A stretch of 64,000 nucleotides of DNA. It comes from Clostridium sp. CAG:245. GTDB lineage: Bacteria; Bacillota; Clostridia; TANB77; CAG-508. Numbering within the stretch: position 1 is the first letter of the stretch; every line of letters begins with the position of its first letter. The notes beneath the pieces were generated by a model. The model ran no database searches. It worked only from the letters and a program-made list of their open reading frames with translations, and had not been told where the DNA came from. Shown here piece by piece: positions 44,594 to 54,285 of the stretch. The translations under genes and the position numbers were made by a program. The DNA lies in the NCBI GenBank assembly GCA_000435175.1, contig FR880082.1, positions 24,820 to 88,819 of the forward strand, given 5' to 3'.

Positions 44594-47323
44594 TTATTTT
44601 ACTTCATACCAGTCCTCACCCTCAGAGATTTCTACTTCAAGTGGAACTGATAATTTCATTGCATTTTCCATGCATTGTTTTAGAATTTCTTTTGCCTGTT
44701 GTTTATCTTCTTTGCTAACTTCTAATAACAATTCGTCATGTATTTGCAGTACAATTTTACCATTAATATGCTTTTCTTTCAATGCTTTATTTACATTTAT
44801 CATAGCAATTTTCATAATATCTGCTGCTGTTCCCTGTATTGGAGTATTCATAGCAACACGACTTCCAAATTGTCTTACCATATAATTTGAAGATTTTATT
44901 TCTGGAATGTATCTTCTTCTTCCAAAAAGAGTTTCTACATATCCCTTTGCCTTTGCACTTTCTACTATATCATCCATGAAGTGTTTTATTCCTTGATATT
45001 TTTCAAGGTACTGATTAATGTATTCTTTAGCTTGTTTGTTGCTCACTCCTAACTGATTTGCAAGTCCAAAGTCACTTATTCCATACACTATTCCAAAGTT
45101 TACGGCCTTTGCAGATGACCTTTGCTCCTTTGTAACTTCTTCAATTGGAATTCCTAAAACCTTTGATGCAGCCTGTTTGTGAATATCTTCTCCGTGATTA
45201 AATGCGTGTATCATATTTTCATCTTGTGAAATATGTGCAAGCACTCTTAATTCTACTTGAGAATAATCTGCATCTATATAAATATTGCCTTCTGCAGGTT
45301 TAAAGGCTTTTCTTATTTGCTTTCCTAATTCTGCTCTAGTAGGAATGTTTTGTAAATTTGGCTCTGTACTGCTTATTCTTCCTGTTGCAGTAATTATTTG
45401 ATGGAAACTCGAGTGTATTCTCTTAGTTTTAGGGTTTATATAAGGAATTAACCCCTCAACATAAGTAGAATTTAATTTAGCAAGTGTTCTATATTCCAAT
45501 ATTTTTTCTATAATAGGATGTTGACCTTTTAACTTTTCTAACACTTCAACATCAGTTGTGTAGCCATTTTTAGTCTTTTTATAAACTGGTAATTGTAATT
45601 TTTCAAATAATATTTTTCCTAGTTGTTGATGAGAATTTACATTAAATTCTTCTCCTGCTAAATCACATATTTCATGTGATAAGGTTTCTACTTGGGCTTT
45701 TAATGTATCTCCAAAATCTTTTAATTCACTTTCATCTACCATCATTCCATTAAATTGCATTTGTGCCAATACTGGTACTAACGGCATTTCGATATTATTA
45801 AATAAGCTTAATGAACCTACTTCTTCTAGCTTTTTCGTTGTAACTTCTTCTAAATTTGCTATTGCATAACAAATTAAAGCACTCTGATATTTGCTTCTTT
45901 CGTCGACTTTATCATCTTTTTGTTCCAAATTATCAAATAAATTCATCTGGTCACTCTTCTTCTCATCTGCGCCATTAAATTCATTCTCTAAATATTCATC
46001 CATGTCTAATTCTAAATACTTTTTAGACATTTCTTCAATATTGTTTTTATCTGTTGGGTTTAAATTATATCCGGCAATCTCAGCATCATATTTTATGTTA
46101 TTATATTCACAGTCATGTTCTTTAAGAATGATATAGTCTGGTTTAGTTCTATAGCTTATTTTGTCTATTTTCTCGTCTGCAAAGATATTAATAATTTCAG
46201 GAGTTAACTCAAAGTCTTTTACATAAAGTACCTTCTTATCTTTATAAAAATATAATGATTTAAAAGTTTCTTTTATAATTGCACTTTCATCTTCAATCTT
46301 TTCTTTTTCGATATAATAAATAAATTTATCATTAATCTTTGAAATCTCGTCTTTTAAAGTATTTTTGTCTAACTCTACTAATGTAAATAAATCTTCAATC
46401 TTAGCTTCTTTCTTGGGTGTACCAAGTCCATTCAAATCAAATCTTTCTATAAATCGATTAAATTGAAGCTCTTTAAATTTATTTGTTACTGCTTCTTTAT
46501 CCCACTCCTTAGTCCTTAAATCTTCTATATTAACTCCGAGTGGTGCATCTCTTAGAATAGTTCCAAGAGTCCTAGATAGCATTGCTAAATCCTTGTTATT
46601 TTCAAGTTTAGTTTTTAATGCACCTTTGATATCATCTGCTTGTCCAGCCTCCAATTTTTCATACAAATTATCTATATTTTCATATTCTTTAATTAATTTT
46701 AGAGCAGTCTTTTCTCCTACTCCTGGAACTCCTGGAATATTATCAGATGTATCTCCCATCAAGCCTTTTACTTGAATTAGCTGAACTGGTTTAACACCAT
46801 ATTCTTCGATTATCTTAGAATCATCATAATCCTCTGTCTCGGTCTTGCCCATTTTAGTACGAGGAATACGAATTGTAACTTTATCACTTGCAAGTTGAAA
46901 GTTATCTCTATCTCCAGAAAGAATAGTAACATAATGTCCAGCATCAGATGCTTGCTTAGAAATAGTTCCTATAACGTCATCTGCCTCATAGCCCTCTTTT
47001 TCGATTATTGCTATATTCATTGCTTTTAAAACTTCTTTAATAACAGGCATTTGCTCAGCAAGTTCTTGTGGCATCGCATGGCGAGTACCTTTGTATTCTT
47101 TATACATCTTGTGTCTGTGAGTTGGAGCCTTCAAATCAAAGGCAACTGCAATATAATCTGGTTTTAAATCCTCTAAATCTTTAAATAAAATTGATAAAAA
47201 TCCATATACCGCATTCGTATATTTACCATCAGCAGACATCAAAGATTTAGAGCTCATTATTCCATAAAAAGCCCTATTCATAATGCTGTTTCCATCTATT
47301 ATTAATAATCTATTACTATCCAA
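44594..47323 (-). CDS. polA: DNA polymerase I
   Basis: This 909-aa enzyme fills gaps and removes RNA primers. The 5'-3' exonuclease domain (1 to about 295) shows LLIDGNSIMNRAF, EADDVIGT and GVPGVGEKTA. The central 3'-5' exonuclease-like domain (about 310-510) has lost most catalytic acidic residues. The polymerase domain shows motif A DADYSQVELR, motif B KAVNFGIVYG and motif C QIHDELLLE. The start codon is a TTG with GGAGG 8 nt ahead. Confidence 0.97.
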   Translation of the reverse strand: MDSNRLLIIDGNSIMNRAFYGIMSSKSLMSADGKYTNAVYGFLSILFKDLEDLKPDYIAVAFDLKAPTHRHKMYKEYKGTRHAMPQELAEQMPVIKEVLKAMNIAIIEKEGYEADDVIGTISKQASDAGHYVTILSGDRDNFQLASDKVTIRIPRTKMGKTETEDYDDSKIIEEYGVKPVQLIQVKGLMGDTSDNIPGVPGVGEKTALKLIKEYENIDNLYEKLEAGQADDIKGALKTKLENNKDLAMLSRTLGTILRDAPLGVNIEDLRTKEWDKEAVTNKFKELQFNRFIERFDLNGLGTPKKEAKIEDLFTLVELDKNTLKDEISKINDKFIYYIEKEKIEDESAIIKETFKSLYFYKDKKVLYVKDFELTPEIINIFADEKIDKISYRTKPDYIILKEHDCEYNNIKYDAEIAGYNLNPTDKNNIEEMSKKYLELDMDEYLENEFNGADEKKSDQMNLFDNLEQKDDKVDERSKYQSALICYAIANLEEVTTKKLEEVGSLSLFNNIEMPLVPVLAQMQFNGMMVDESELKDFGDTLKAQVETLSHEICDLAGEEFNVNSHQQLGKILFEKLQLPVYKKTKNGYTTDVEVLEKLKGQHPIIEKILEYRTLAKLNSTYVEGLIPYINPKTKRIHSSFHQIITATGRISSTEPNLQNIPTRAELGKQIRKAFKPAEGNIYIDADYSQVELRVLAHISQDENMIHAFNHGEDIHKQAASKVLGIPIEEVTKEQRSSAKAVNFGIVYGISDFGLANQLGVSNKQAKEYINQYLEKYQGIKHFMDDIVESAKAKGYVETLFGRRRYIPEIKSSNYMVRQFGSRVAMNTPIQGTAADIMKIAMINVNKALKEKHINGKIVLQIHDELLLEVSKEDKQQAKEILKQCMENAMKLSVPLEVEISEGEDWYEVK

Positions 47324-47340
47324 AAATTATACCTCCAAAA

Positions 47341-48168
47341 CTATTCGTATATTCCTATACTTCTCATATAATTTATATATCCTTTATCTATATTGTTCCA
47401 CTTATCAATTTTATCATTTAAAATCTCCATGTTTACTGGTGCTTTTGAGTATGACTCATAACTCTTTACAATGCCATTTTTAAACTTTTCTGGGCATCTT
47501 CCAATTATTCTAGAAATATCATCATATTTATCTCCAAAACCACCAAATCCGAAATCTATAATAGCCGCAACATTATTATTATCATCTAACAATACATTGC
47601 TTGGGTTCAAATCACCATGAACCAAGTTATTGCAACTATCATCTATTTTACTCTCTTTCCAGAATTTTATATCATCTTCACTCAAATGCAAATTTAAAAG
47701 TTCGTCTAGGAAATCTGGTAGTTTCAAGCCAATATTTCTTGTATTAAATACTTCGTCTTTATTAAAATCTAAGTTATGCAATTCATACATAAATTTTGCA
47801 ATTTCATTTCCAACATTCTCAACTTCTTTATCACTAAGTGAATCCATCTTCTTAGCAAGTGGAGTGCCTTTTATTTTTTTATGTACACTAAATGGTTTAC
47901 CATTATAATATTTTAGTTCTAGCTTACTAGTATTAAAATCTGTTTTATTATATATGTAACCTGCAAATTCACAGTCCTTTACAATAGTTCTAGACCAGAA
48001 TTCATCACGTGGAAATCTAAAGAAATAGTTCCCTTCATCAGTTTCAACCTCATATACTATGTTAGTCCAGCCAGTTGTAATCTGGTTTGCTTTTACTATT
48101 TTTTTCCCTTTTAGGGTATCTGCAATTATTTTTTCAAAATTTTCATCACTTTTAAAAAATATATCCAT
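47341..48168 (-). CDS. APH-type phosphotransferase
   Basis: This 275-aa kinase-like protein shows the N-lobe TGWTNIVYEVETDEGNYFFR, the catalytic loop VHGDLNPSNVL (about 190-200) and the metal motif DFGFGGFGD. Members phosphorylate aminoglycosides, choline or other small alcohols; the sequence gives no substrate. I start at 48168 because AAAGGA precedes that ATG; a longer frame to 48246 lacks a site. polA follows after 17 nt. Confidence 0.82.
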   Translation of the reverse strand: MDIFFKSDENFEKIIADTLKGKKIVKANQITTGWTNIVYEVETDEGNYFFRFPRDEFWSRTIVKDCEFAGYIYNKTDFNTSKLELKYYNGKPFSVHKKIKGTPLAKKMDSLSDKEVENVGNEIAKFMYELHNLDFNKDEVFNTRNIGLKLPDFLDELLNLHLSEDDIKFWKESKIDDSCNNLVHGDLNPSNVLLDDNNNVAAIIDFGFGGFGDKYDDISRIIGRCPEKFKNGIVKSYESYSKAPVNMEILNDKIDKWNNIDKGYINYMRSIGIYE

Positions 48169-48337
48169 ATTAATCCTTTCAATACTCAATTTAAAGAAAA
48201 TAAAACACTCATATTCTGCATTTAAATATGACTCATTTATTTCCATTTTATTGTTCCTTTGTCAACAATTATTAAAGTAAAACATTTGTATTCATTCTGT
48301 TAACCTAGCTTGTTAACATACTCTGTTACTAGCTCAA

Positions 48338-48898
48338 CTACTCATTATTTTGCATTTTATCCTTAATCAATTTAATAAGTTCATCTTTTGATTTTTCGTC
48401 ATAATTATTATATATTATGTAATCAAACATATCTTGTAATTTCTTATCACTCATAAAATTTTTATATTGTTCTTCTGTCTCTTTAATTCTCTCGTTTTCT
48501 TTCTCTGGTGTTAAATTTCTTTTCTTTACTTGTTCTAATGCCACATTTATATCATTTGGCAATATATAAATAGTGACAATATCTGGTCTTATTCTTTTCC
48601 AGTCTTGAATAGTAGTATAATACATTTCAAACACATAATTTTCATTAGATAAAATTTCATCTTTTTTATATGCATATGTACCACCAAACACATCAAAATC
48701 GTAAGCAATTTTCCCATCATCTTTGAGTTTTTGTAACTCTTCATGAGTCATAAAAAGTCCAGTTTTTCCGTTTTGTTCACCTATTCTCATAGTTCTTGTT
48801 CTTATAGTATGTACCTTTTTGAAATCAAGCTTTTTTGCAATTTCTTCTGCATAAAAACTTTTTCCCACTCCAGTAATACCAGAAAGTGCTAATAACAT
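48338..48898 (-). CDS. Guanylate-kinase-like P-loop protein
   Basis: This 186-aa protein has a Walker A GITGVGKS (about 7-14). RTRTMRIGE and FDVFGGTYAY resemble guanylate kinase GMP-binding elements, and IYILPND precedes a lid-like KKRNLTPEKENERIKE. It differs enough from canonical Gmk that nucleotide kinase activity is likely but the substrate is uncertain. It has AAAGGAG before the ATG. Confidence 0.72.
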   Translation of the reverse strand: MLLALSGITGVGKSFYAEEIAKKLDFKKVHTIRTRTMRIGEQNGKTGLFMTHEELQKLKDDGKIAYDFDVFGGTYAYKKDEILSNENYVFEMYYTTIQDWKRIRPDIVTIYILPNDINVALEQVKKRNLTPEKENERIKETEEQYKNFMSDKKLQDMFDYIIYNNYDEKSKDELIKLIKDKMQNNE

Positions 48899-49018
48899 TA
48901 TGTTCTCCTTTTGTTCTTATATTTTGTTGTTATTTTTCATTGCAAACTATATCATATTTTAGGAGATTTATCAATGAAAAATATATAAAATAATTGTAAG
49001 TGCTAAATAAAACAGCGT

Positions 49019-49070
49019 AAAATAACCCCAGATTTTTAAGTTTTGCTTAAATTTCTGGGGGTATTATTTT
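49019..49070 (-). terminator. Terminator after the prepilin/Ig-like gene
   Basis: A strong stem (AAAATAA.CCCCAGA paired with TCTGGGG.TATTATTTT) with an inner TTTAAG/CTTAAA lies about 180 nt past the surface-protein stop. The spacer 49071-49246 holds only a 28-codon open frame on the minus strand, too weak to call a gene. Confidence 0.7.
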
Positions 49071-49246
49071 ATTCCAAATTTTTATCATATCCTTCTTGAA
49101 GTTCTATCTTTATTTTGCTACTTACAAAAACGGTCGGTTTTAATATATTTGACATTACTGGTTGTTTTTCTTTATCTAATTTGTTTAAATTGATTTACTT
49201 TCCTTTTTTAAAGGCTCAAGTTGTCTACTAAAAATATTTTTTGATT

Positions 49247-49930
49247 CTAGAAAGTAGTAGCTAGACGAACATGGTAAGTATTCTTCTTATCCAAAAAATC
49301 TATTGTCCACTCACTAAATTCTATTTGCCATGCTCCAAAACTACCTGTCCAATCAGGTTCTCTTGTTGAAGACCAATAATTTGCTGCTAATTTATAAGTG
49401 GTATAGTTTGATTTTGTAATTCCTAGTTTTGTTGCAAACGCTGCCCATTCATTTTTTGGAGGTACAATCCATACCCCATTAACCTTATTTTGTGCATCCC
49501 AATATCCATAAGTATTATTATCTACATCTTCTAATGCCATTACATAAAATCTATTATTTCCATTTTCACTTTTCGCTCTTAAAACATCCTTAGTTCCAAA
49601 TGGTCCTTTATACCCTATTTCACTAATATAATATTCCTTCAAATCCGTCACTTCATTAATAGAATAATCACCCTTATAACACCAGCTTCCACTATCAGCC
49701 TTAGAGAAATCTTCAAATATTATTCCATCTGGGGTTCCATCTCCATCTGTATCTGCATAATAACCTACACCTGAATCTGCTGTAAATGTCGGATTTTTTA
49801 CAGTTACTGTATATGTTGCTGTTTTTTCATTATAGTTTGTACTTGCTGCACTCTTTACAGTTATTGTTGCACTTCCTGCACCAACTGATTTTACTGTTAC
49901 CGTACTTCCACTTATGCTTACTGTTGCCAC
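49247..49930 (-). pseudogene. C-terminal part of a broken Ig-like surface protein
   Basis: This 227-aa piece begins inside a bacterial Ig-like repeat (TVSISGSTVTVKS then TITVKSAASTNYNEKTATYTVTV). It continues into a distinct globular C-terminal domain (about 70-227: DTDGDGTPDGIIFEDFSK, RFYVMALEDVDNN, NYWSSTREPDWTG). The frame is open upstream to about 50147, where the sequence is a near copy of 50680-50781. It has no ribosome binding site of its own, so it is most likely the tail of a longer gene severed by recombination or misassembly. Confidence 0.65.
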
Positions 49931-50040
49931 ACTTGTATTGCTTGAAGATACACTTAAAGTTCCTGTATTTCCGCTAACTGTAAATGTTGTACTATTAGGA
50001 TAATTAATTGTTCCACTGGTTGCTGATAATGTTAATCTTC

Positions 50041-50147
50041 CTGCTGCTTTGTTTACTTTTACTGTTTGTGTTGTACTTTGTGTTTTATAACCTGCTTTAC
50101 TTGCTCTTACTGTTACTGTAAATGATGATGTATTTGTTATTGTTGGC
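50041..50147. repeat. Ig-like repeat duplicated at 50680-50781
   Basis: About 100 nt at 50041-50147 nearly match 50680-50781; the last 40-50 nt are almost identical. The match stops sharply at the point where the reading frame breaks, marking a recombination or assembly junction. Confidence 0.75.
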
Positions 50148-51281
50148 TACATGTTTTGCATCATCATCTGCATCTGAATACCCTCCGCTTTTGTATGCTT
50201 TTGTATAATTTTCTAAATCCGCTGTTATTTTTGTGTATGCTGCACTATCAAAATTAGTTATATTAGTTCCTGCTGTTGGATATACCGTAGATGTTTTTGG
50301 TACTTCTATCCATACATACTGACTTCCATCTTTATCTTCTATTACTAATCCGTTACTTAAGTCTGTGCCATCCACCTTTTTAAAGTCATTGCCTGGCAAA
50401 TATGGGTTAGAGCCAGTTGATGAACTCATATATTGATTTACAGTAACACTAACTGTCTTTTTACTTGTTATTCCATTACTTGTACCTGTTACTGTAAACG
50501 TGTAAGTTCCATTCTTAGTAACTTTATATGGCAAACTAGGTGATACACTTGTGCTTCCTGATGCTATTGAATGGCTAAATGTTATATATAAATCTTTGCC
50601 TGTCAAAGCTCCATTAGCTGCTATTGCTGTTCCACTTCCATTACTGTTTTCTACTACTTTTATAGTTCCTATTACTATCTGCCCTCCAACTTTTACAGTC
50701 TGCGTTGTACTTTGTGTCTTATATCCTGCTTTACTTGCCCTTACTGTTACTGTAAATGATGATGTATTTGTTATTGTTGGCATTGTTGTACTATATGTTG
50801 TTCCATTTGTTGAATATTCTATCTTTGCATCACTTGGTGTTACTGTTACTTTTGTTATCGCATTGTGTGCCTTTCCATCATATGTTCCTGTGTATGGTGT
50901 TGCACTTAAACTTATTGTTCCATTATTTACTGTTGCTATGTATGTTGCAGATTTTGCATTATAATTTGTTGCAGCCGCACTTGTTACTGTTATTGTTGCT
51001 TTTCCTGCTGTTGTTCCTGGTTTTACCGTTACTGTATTTCCACTTATACTTGCAGTTGCTATATTTGTGTTATTTGAAGATACACTCAATGTTCCTGTAT
51101 TTCCGCTTATTGTAAAGCTTGTGCTTGTTGGATATGTTAATGTTCCACTTGTTGAAGATAATATTAAACTTCCATTTGCTTTATTTACTTTTACTGTTTC
51201 TGTTGTAGATACTGTTTTGTATCCTTCTTTACTTGCCACCACTGTTACACTAAACTCCGATGTATCTTTTATCTTTGGCAT
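50097..51281 (-). pseudogene. Middle part of a broken Ig-like surface protein
   Basis: This 394-aa frame encodes three or so Ig-like repeats (SGTLTYPTSTSFTISGNTG, NTVTVKPGTTAGKATITV, SLSATPYTGTYDGKAH). The start of a second domain follows (LSNGLVIEDKDGSQYVWIEVPK), which is cut short at DADDDAKHV. From there it runs out of frame into a copy of an Ig repeat. The frame is also open upstream of 51281 to about 51520, where one extra base separates it from the prepilin-like N-terminus. It is part of one original gene spanning 49247-52071 or of two tandem genes. Confidence 0.65.
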
Positions 51282-51492
51282 CTCTTCACTATATTTTCCA
51301 CCATTTATAGAATATTCTAATTTAGCATCACTTGGCTCAACACTTATATTAGATAACGCATCATGTTCTTGTCCATCATATGTTCCAACATATGGTGTTA
51401 CTTCTAATTTAATTGTTCCATTTTGGACCGTTGCTATGTGAATTACTTTATTCTCTGCATAATCTCCATTTGCTGCACTTTTTACAACTATA

Positions 51493-52071
51493 TTAGCCTT
51501 TCCGGCTGTTATACCGTGGTTTTACTGTTACAGTATTTCCATCTAAACTTGCCGTGGCAATGTTTGGTGCATCTGAGTTTACCGTTAGCTCTCCTCCAGA
51601 AGCATTATTTGTTATTTCAAAACTGCCACTGTTTGGATACGTATATGTTCCATCATATGAAGATAATGTTAAATCTCCTGAAACTGCCACTCCTTCATAC
51701 GTTATTTCTACGTCTCCATTTTCCTTATCTTTTAACAAAAATTTGTATTGGTCATTAATTATAATGTATGCATTCTTGTTATCTATCTTTTCTGTTGAAC
51801 TCAAATCATAATTTTTCTTTCCTGTACTTATTTGCTCCAAATAATTTTCTAAATTTACAGTTTTGCTTTCAACTTGAATATCTGCTTTTTCAAGTTCCAA
51901 TGCCTCTTTTATTCCAGCTATTGTTTGAATTTTCTGTGTGCTTTTCGCTTTGTCAAATAAATTATTATTTCCAATTACTAAGCTTACACTTACCCCTGCT
52001 AATATTAATAAAACTACTATTGTTACCACTAGCGAAATTATTGTAATTCCTCTTACTTCTTTTGTTTTCAT
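51493..52071 (-). pseudogene. Prepilin-like N-terminal part of a broken surface protein
   Basis: This 192-aa piece starts MKTKEVRGITIISLVVTIV, a type IV prepilin-like leader with a hydrophobic helix (about 9-32). A globular segment (about 60-125) and the first Ig-like repeat follow (GDLTLSSYDGTYTYPNSG, NTVTVKP). A single extra base near 51518 (CCACGG where the paralogous repeat reads CCAGG) sends it to a stop. Without it the frame joins the following ORF as KPGITAGKANIVVKSA. Such proteins are surface-exposed pseudopilins common in gut clostridia. Confidence 0.75.
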
Positions 52072-52276
52072 GTATTATATCCTCCCGCTTTTATTGTTAA
52101 GTAATATACTTAATGAATTTTTAACGTTCAATATGTTTTTTATTTAAATCAATTTTAAATTTTCAATTGTATATTTTTTATTTTATTGCTAATTTTTTTC
52201 AACTTCATTTTTTCATTGCACTAAATTAAACTTATTCTATTAATTTTTCTTTTATCTCAATTTTCAACATACTAAT

Positions 52277-52338
52277 AAAAAAGAAGCATTAGTTGCATGT
52301 AGCTACTTTTCTGTACTCGCACTATAAACTTCTTTTTT
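52277..52338 (-). terminator. Terminator after the FxLYD-like gene
   Basis: AAAAAAGAAG / CTTCTTTTTT arms close a long stem-loop 6 nt past the stop at 52344. The spacer 52072-52276 upstream of the prepilin gene shows no other clear feature. Confidence 0.6.
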
Positions 52339-52343
52339 ATTTT

Positions 52344-52844
52344 TTATTTTTTCTCTAATCTAAAGTTATAAGCATTTGCATATTGGTCATTTATTCCAGC
52401 TTGTATTCCAACTGTTTCACCAATTTGTGTTTCTGGTATAGCCACTGGTATTCTTCCTTGTTCTTTTCCTTCTTTGTCTAGTAATACTATTTCTGCCATA
52501 AAGTTACCTTGTGCAGTACCTGTCATATTTGTTACATCTGCTTCTAAACTTGTATGTCCATCTTTTTCAGAAAAATTTATATTTGATATTTCAAATCCAG
52601 ATTCTACCTTATCTTCTTTTAATTTATTACTTGTATTTACTACTGTTCCATCACTTTCTGTTTTTGTAAACTCTCCACGGCTTGCATCAACCTGTGATTG
52701 GTTAGTATCACTTATTGTTTGATTTGCTGTGTTTGTGTTTTTATTTTCATTCTTTGATCCATGTGTTATGCCATATATCACTGCAATTATTACTATAGAT
52801 ACTAGTATTAGAATTAAAATTCCCTTCTTTTCACTACTTTTCAT
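52344..52844 (-). CDS. Membrane-anchored beta-sandwich protein (FxLYD-like)
   Basis: This 166-aa protein has an N-terminal anchor helix (about 7-26). An Asn/Thr-rich stalk (about 28-75) and a beta-sandwich domain follow (FEISNINFSEKDGHTSLEADVTN and EIVLLDKEGKEQGRIPVAI). It resembles small extracellular domains such as FxLYD. A GGAGG site precedes its ATG. The extracellular face is inferred from the single anchor; the function is unknown. Confidence 0.65.
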   Translation of the reverse strand: MKSSEKKGILILILVSIVIIAVIYGITHGSKNENKNTNTANQTISDTNQSQVDASRGEFTKTESDGTVVNTSNKLKEDKVESGFEISNINFSEKDGHTSLEADVTNMTGTAQGNFMAEIVLLDKEGKEQGRIPVAIPETQIGETVGIQAGINDQYANAYNFRLEKK

Positions 52845-52980
52845 TTTGTTTTCCTCCTTAATTTTACATACGTTTAATTTTCATTAAAATGATAACACAA
52901 AAAATCAGTATTTACAATACACTTTTTAATTTGAAATAAAATTGTAATAATCTGTTTTTTCACAACAATTCAGTCATAAA

Positions 52981-53005
52981 AAGAACGCCCATCTAGAGCG
53001 TTCTT
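52981..53005 (-). terminator. Terminator after the 138-aa membrane protein
   Basis: AAGAACGC / GCGTTCTT arms (8 bp) are followed by a T-run on the minus strand, just past the stop at 53016. Confidence 0.75.
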
Positions 53006-53015
53006 GTCTTATGCA

Positions 53016-53432
53016 TTAGTCTTTTTTATCTAGCTTTTTGTTTATTTCTGTTGTGTTTCTGCATATAATAAGTCTAACTAATATAAGCTCATATGCTATT
53101 CTTACAATAAGGTTGCCTACAACTAAATATAATAAGAAAGCTATAAAACTTGTAGATATTGTAGCAAATGAAGATAATGTAACAAATATAGCACATATTA
53201 AGTATAATATTTTTAATACATTCTCAATTGTTAATTTTTTAAATGTTAAAAAATCATACATCCAACCTAAAAAGCCAGTATATTTTCCTTCATTATCTTT
53301 TTTTAAGAATGTAAAGTACAATACTATGCCTCCTACAATAGCTAATACTAAAGATACAATTATCCATATAGCACTAGATGCTACAGAATTCATCGTTGAT
53401 GCGCTTCTTGCATATGATGATGATGCGTACAT
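53016..53432 (-). CDS. Three-helix membrane protein of unknown function
   Basis: This 138-aa protein has an N-terminal Ser/Ala-rich segment, then hydrophobic helices at about 21-42, 68-90 and 93-118, and a charged tail. I do not recognise the family. The start at 53432 follows AAAGGGGGAG at good spacing. It is divergent from the GC-rich orphan gene at 53629 and has its own weak promoter (TTGAAA, 17 nt, TATTCT). Confidence 0.65.
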   Translation of the reverse strand: MYASSSYARSASTMNSVASSAIWIIVSLVLAIVGGIVLYFTFLKKDNEGKYTGFLGWMYDFLTFKKLTIENVLKILYLICAIFVTLSSFATISTSFIAFLLYLVVGNLIVRIAYELILVRLIICRNTTEINKKLDKKD

Positions 53433-53541
53433 ATGAACTCCCCCTTTCAAATTTTTTTCAAATATAGAATACTATAAAATAGTTCAATTTTCAAGAAATA
53501 TTCATGATTTTTTTAAAGAAATTTTCATAATTTTTTTTAAA

Positions 53542-53571
53542 TTGACAACTTGGCTTTATTTGTAGTATAAT
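53542..53571 (+). promoter_or_regulatory. Promoter of the GC-rich orphan gene
   Basis: The sequence TTGACA, 18 nt, TATAAT gives a transcription start near 53578, directly in front of the palindrome at 53584-53598. Confidence 0.75.
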
Positions 53572-53583
53572 TAACTTGTAAGC

Positions 53584-53598
53584 GTGTAATTATTACAC
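53584..53598. promoter_or_regulatory. Fur/Zur-like palindrome at the transcription start
   Basis: GTGTAATTATTACAC is a perfect 7-1-7 palindrome. Its core GTAATNATTAC equals the core of the Bacillus Zur box (TCGTAATNATTACGA). The position just after the -10 box suits repression. The family assignment is inferred from the core only. Confidence 0.5.
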
Positions 53599-53628
53599 AT
53601 CACTTTGTTAAGCATTATGGAGGCATAT

Positions 53629-54111
53629 ATGAACATCATGCTTGTTATTGTCGCTTTGCTATTTAACCTGTTGGCCGGCAACGGAACGGCCAACATCTCC
53701 AACACCACTTCAGTTGACAGTTCAGCTTGGGCAAATCCCAACTATCTTGTTCAGCTCATGTACATGTACGGCGGCAACGTCGACATGAACAGATCCTATG
53801 AACAAGAGTATGACAAGACCTATGTCTTTGAAGACGGCTTCAAAGATTATGGTTGGGGCAAAGGCTCGTCCGTTCGTGTTCATGGTAACATGAACACGGG
53901 TATCTACTTTGATTTTGATATCAAAGTGGATCAACACCAGCAAGAAGTCACTGTCGACACTCCGGTGGAAGGTTTGAAAGTTGTGACCAGCCAGTACTCT
54001 AACGGAGAAGCTGGATACAGCTTTAGTGTCGGCCCCATCAACCTCTATAATGCAATGCAGCTTTTCAACTCTGCATCGTCTTATATGGTGCAGAGCAATA
54101 CAGCAAGTTAA
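53629..54111 (+). CDS. Orphan secreted protein, GC-rich
   Basis: This 160-aa protein has a short N-terminal hydrophobic segment (MNIMLVIVALLFNLLAG). The mature part is rich in Tyr, Asn, Gly and Ser (NPNYLVQLMYMYGG, KDYGWGKGSSVRVHGNMNTG, beta strands to the end). I recognise no domain. GC content is near 48 percent, well above all neighbours, and the codon choice (GGC, AAC, ATC) points to recent transfer. GGAGG lies 5 nt before the ATG at 53629; a TTG at 53605 is less likely. A promoter, a Zur-like palindrome and a terminator (54144-54177) make it a complete single-gene unit. Confidence 0.7.
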   Translation: MNIMLVIVALLFNLLAGNGTANISNTTSVDSSAWANPNYLVQLMYMYGGNVDMNRSYEQEYDKTYVFEDGFKDYGWGKGSSVRVHGNMNTGIYFDFDIKVDQHQQEVTVDTPVEGLKVVTSQYSNGEAGYSFSVGPINLYNAMQLFNSASSYMVQSNTAS

Positions 54112-54143
54112 AGAAATTTGCTTGCCGCAAAGCTGTAATTACA

Positions 54144-54177
54144 AAATCTCTCAGAGTCAATTGGCTCTGAGAGATTT
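54144..54177. terminator. Terminator of the orphan gene
   Basis: A 13-bp perfect stem (AAATCTCTCAGAG / CTCTGAGAGATTT) with an 8-nt loop lies 32 nt past the stop. Confidence 0.8.
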
Positions 54178-54285
54178 ATATATATTCACATTATCTTTTA
54201 GTCATAAAAAAACTCTACATTTTTCATGCCAATTATGTATGCATTCTTATGCAAAATTTCCAACAGCTTATGCATATTGCCTCCC

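Noticed and set aside
49081..49246. Open minus-strand frame (28 codons from an ATG) between the surface gene and its terminator
   Set aside because: It has no ribosome binding site and is short, so coding cannot be supported.
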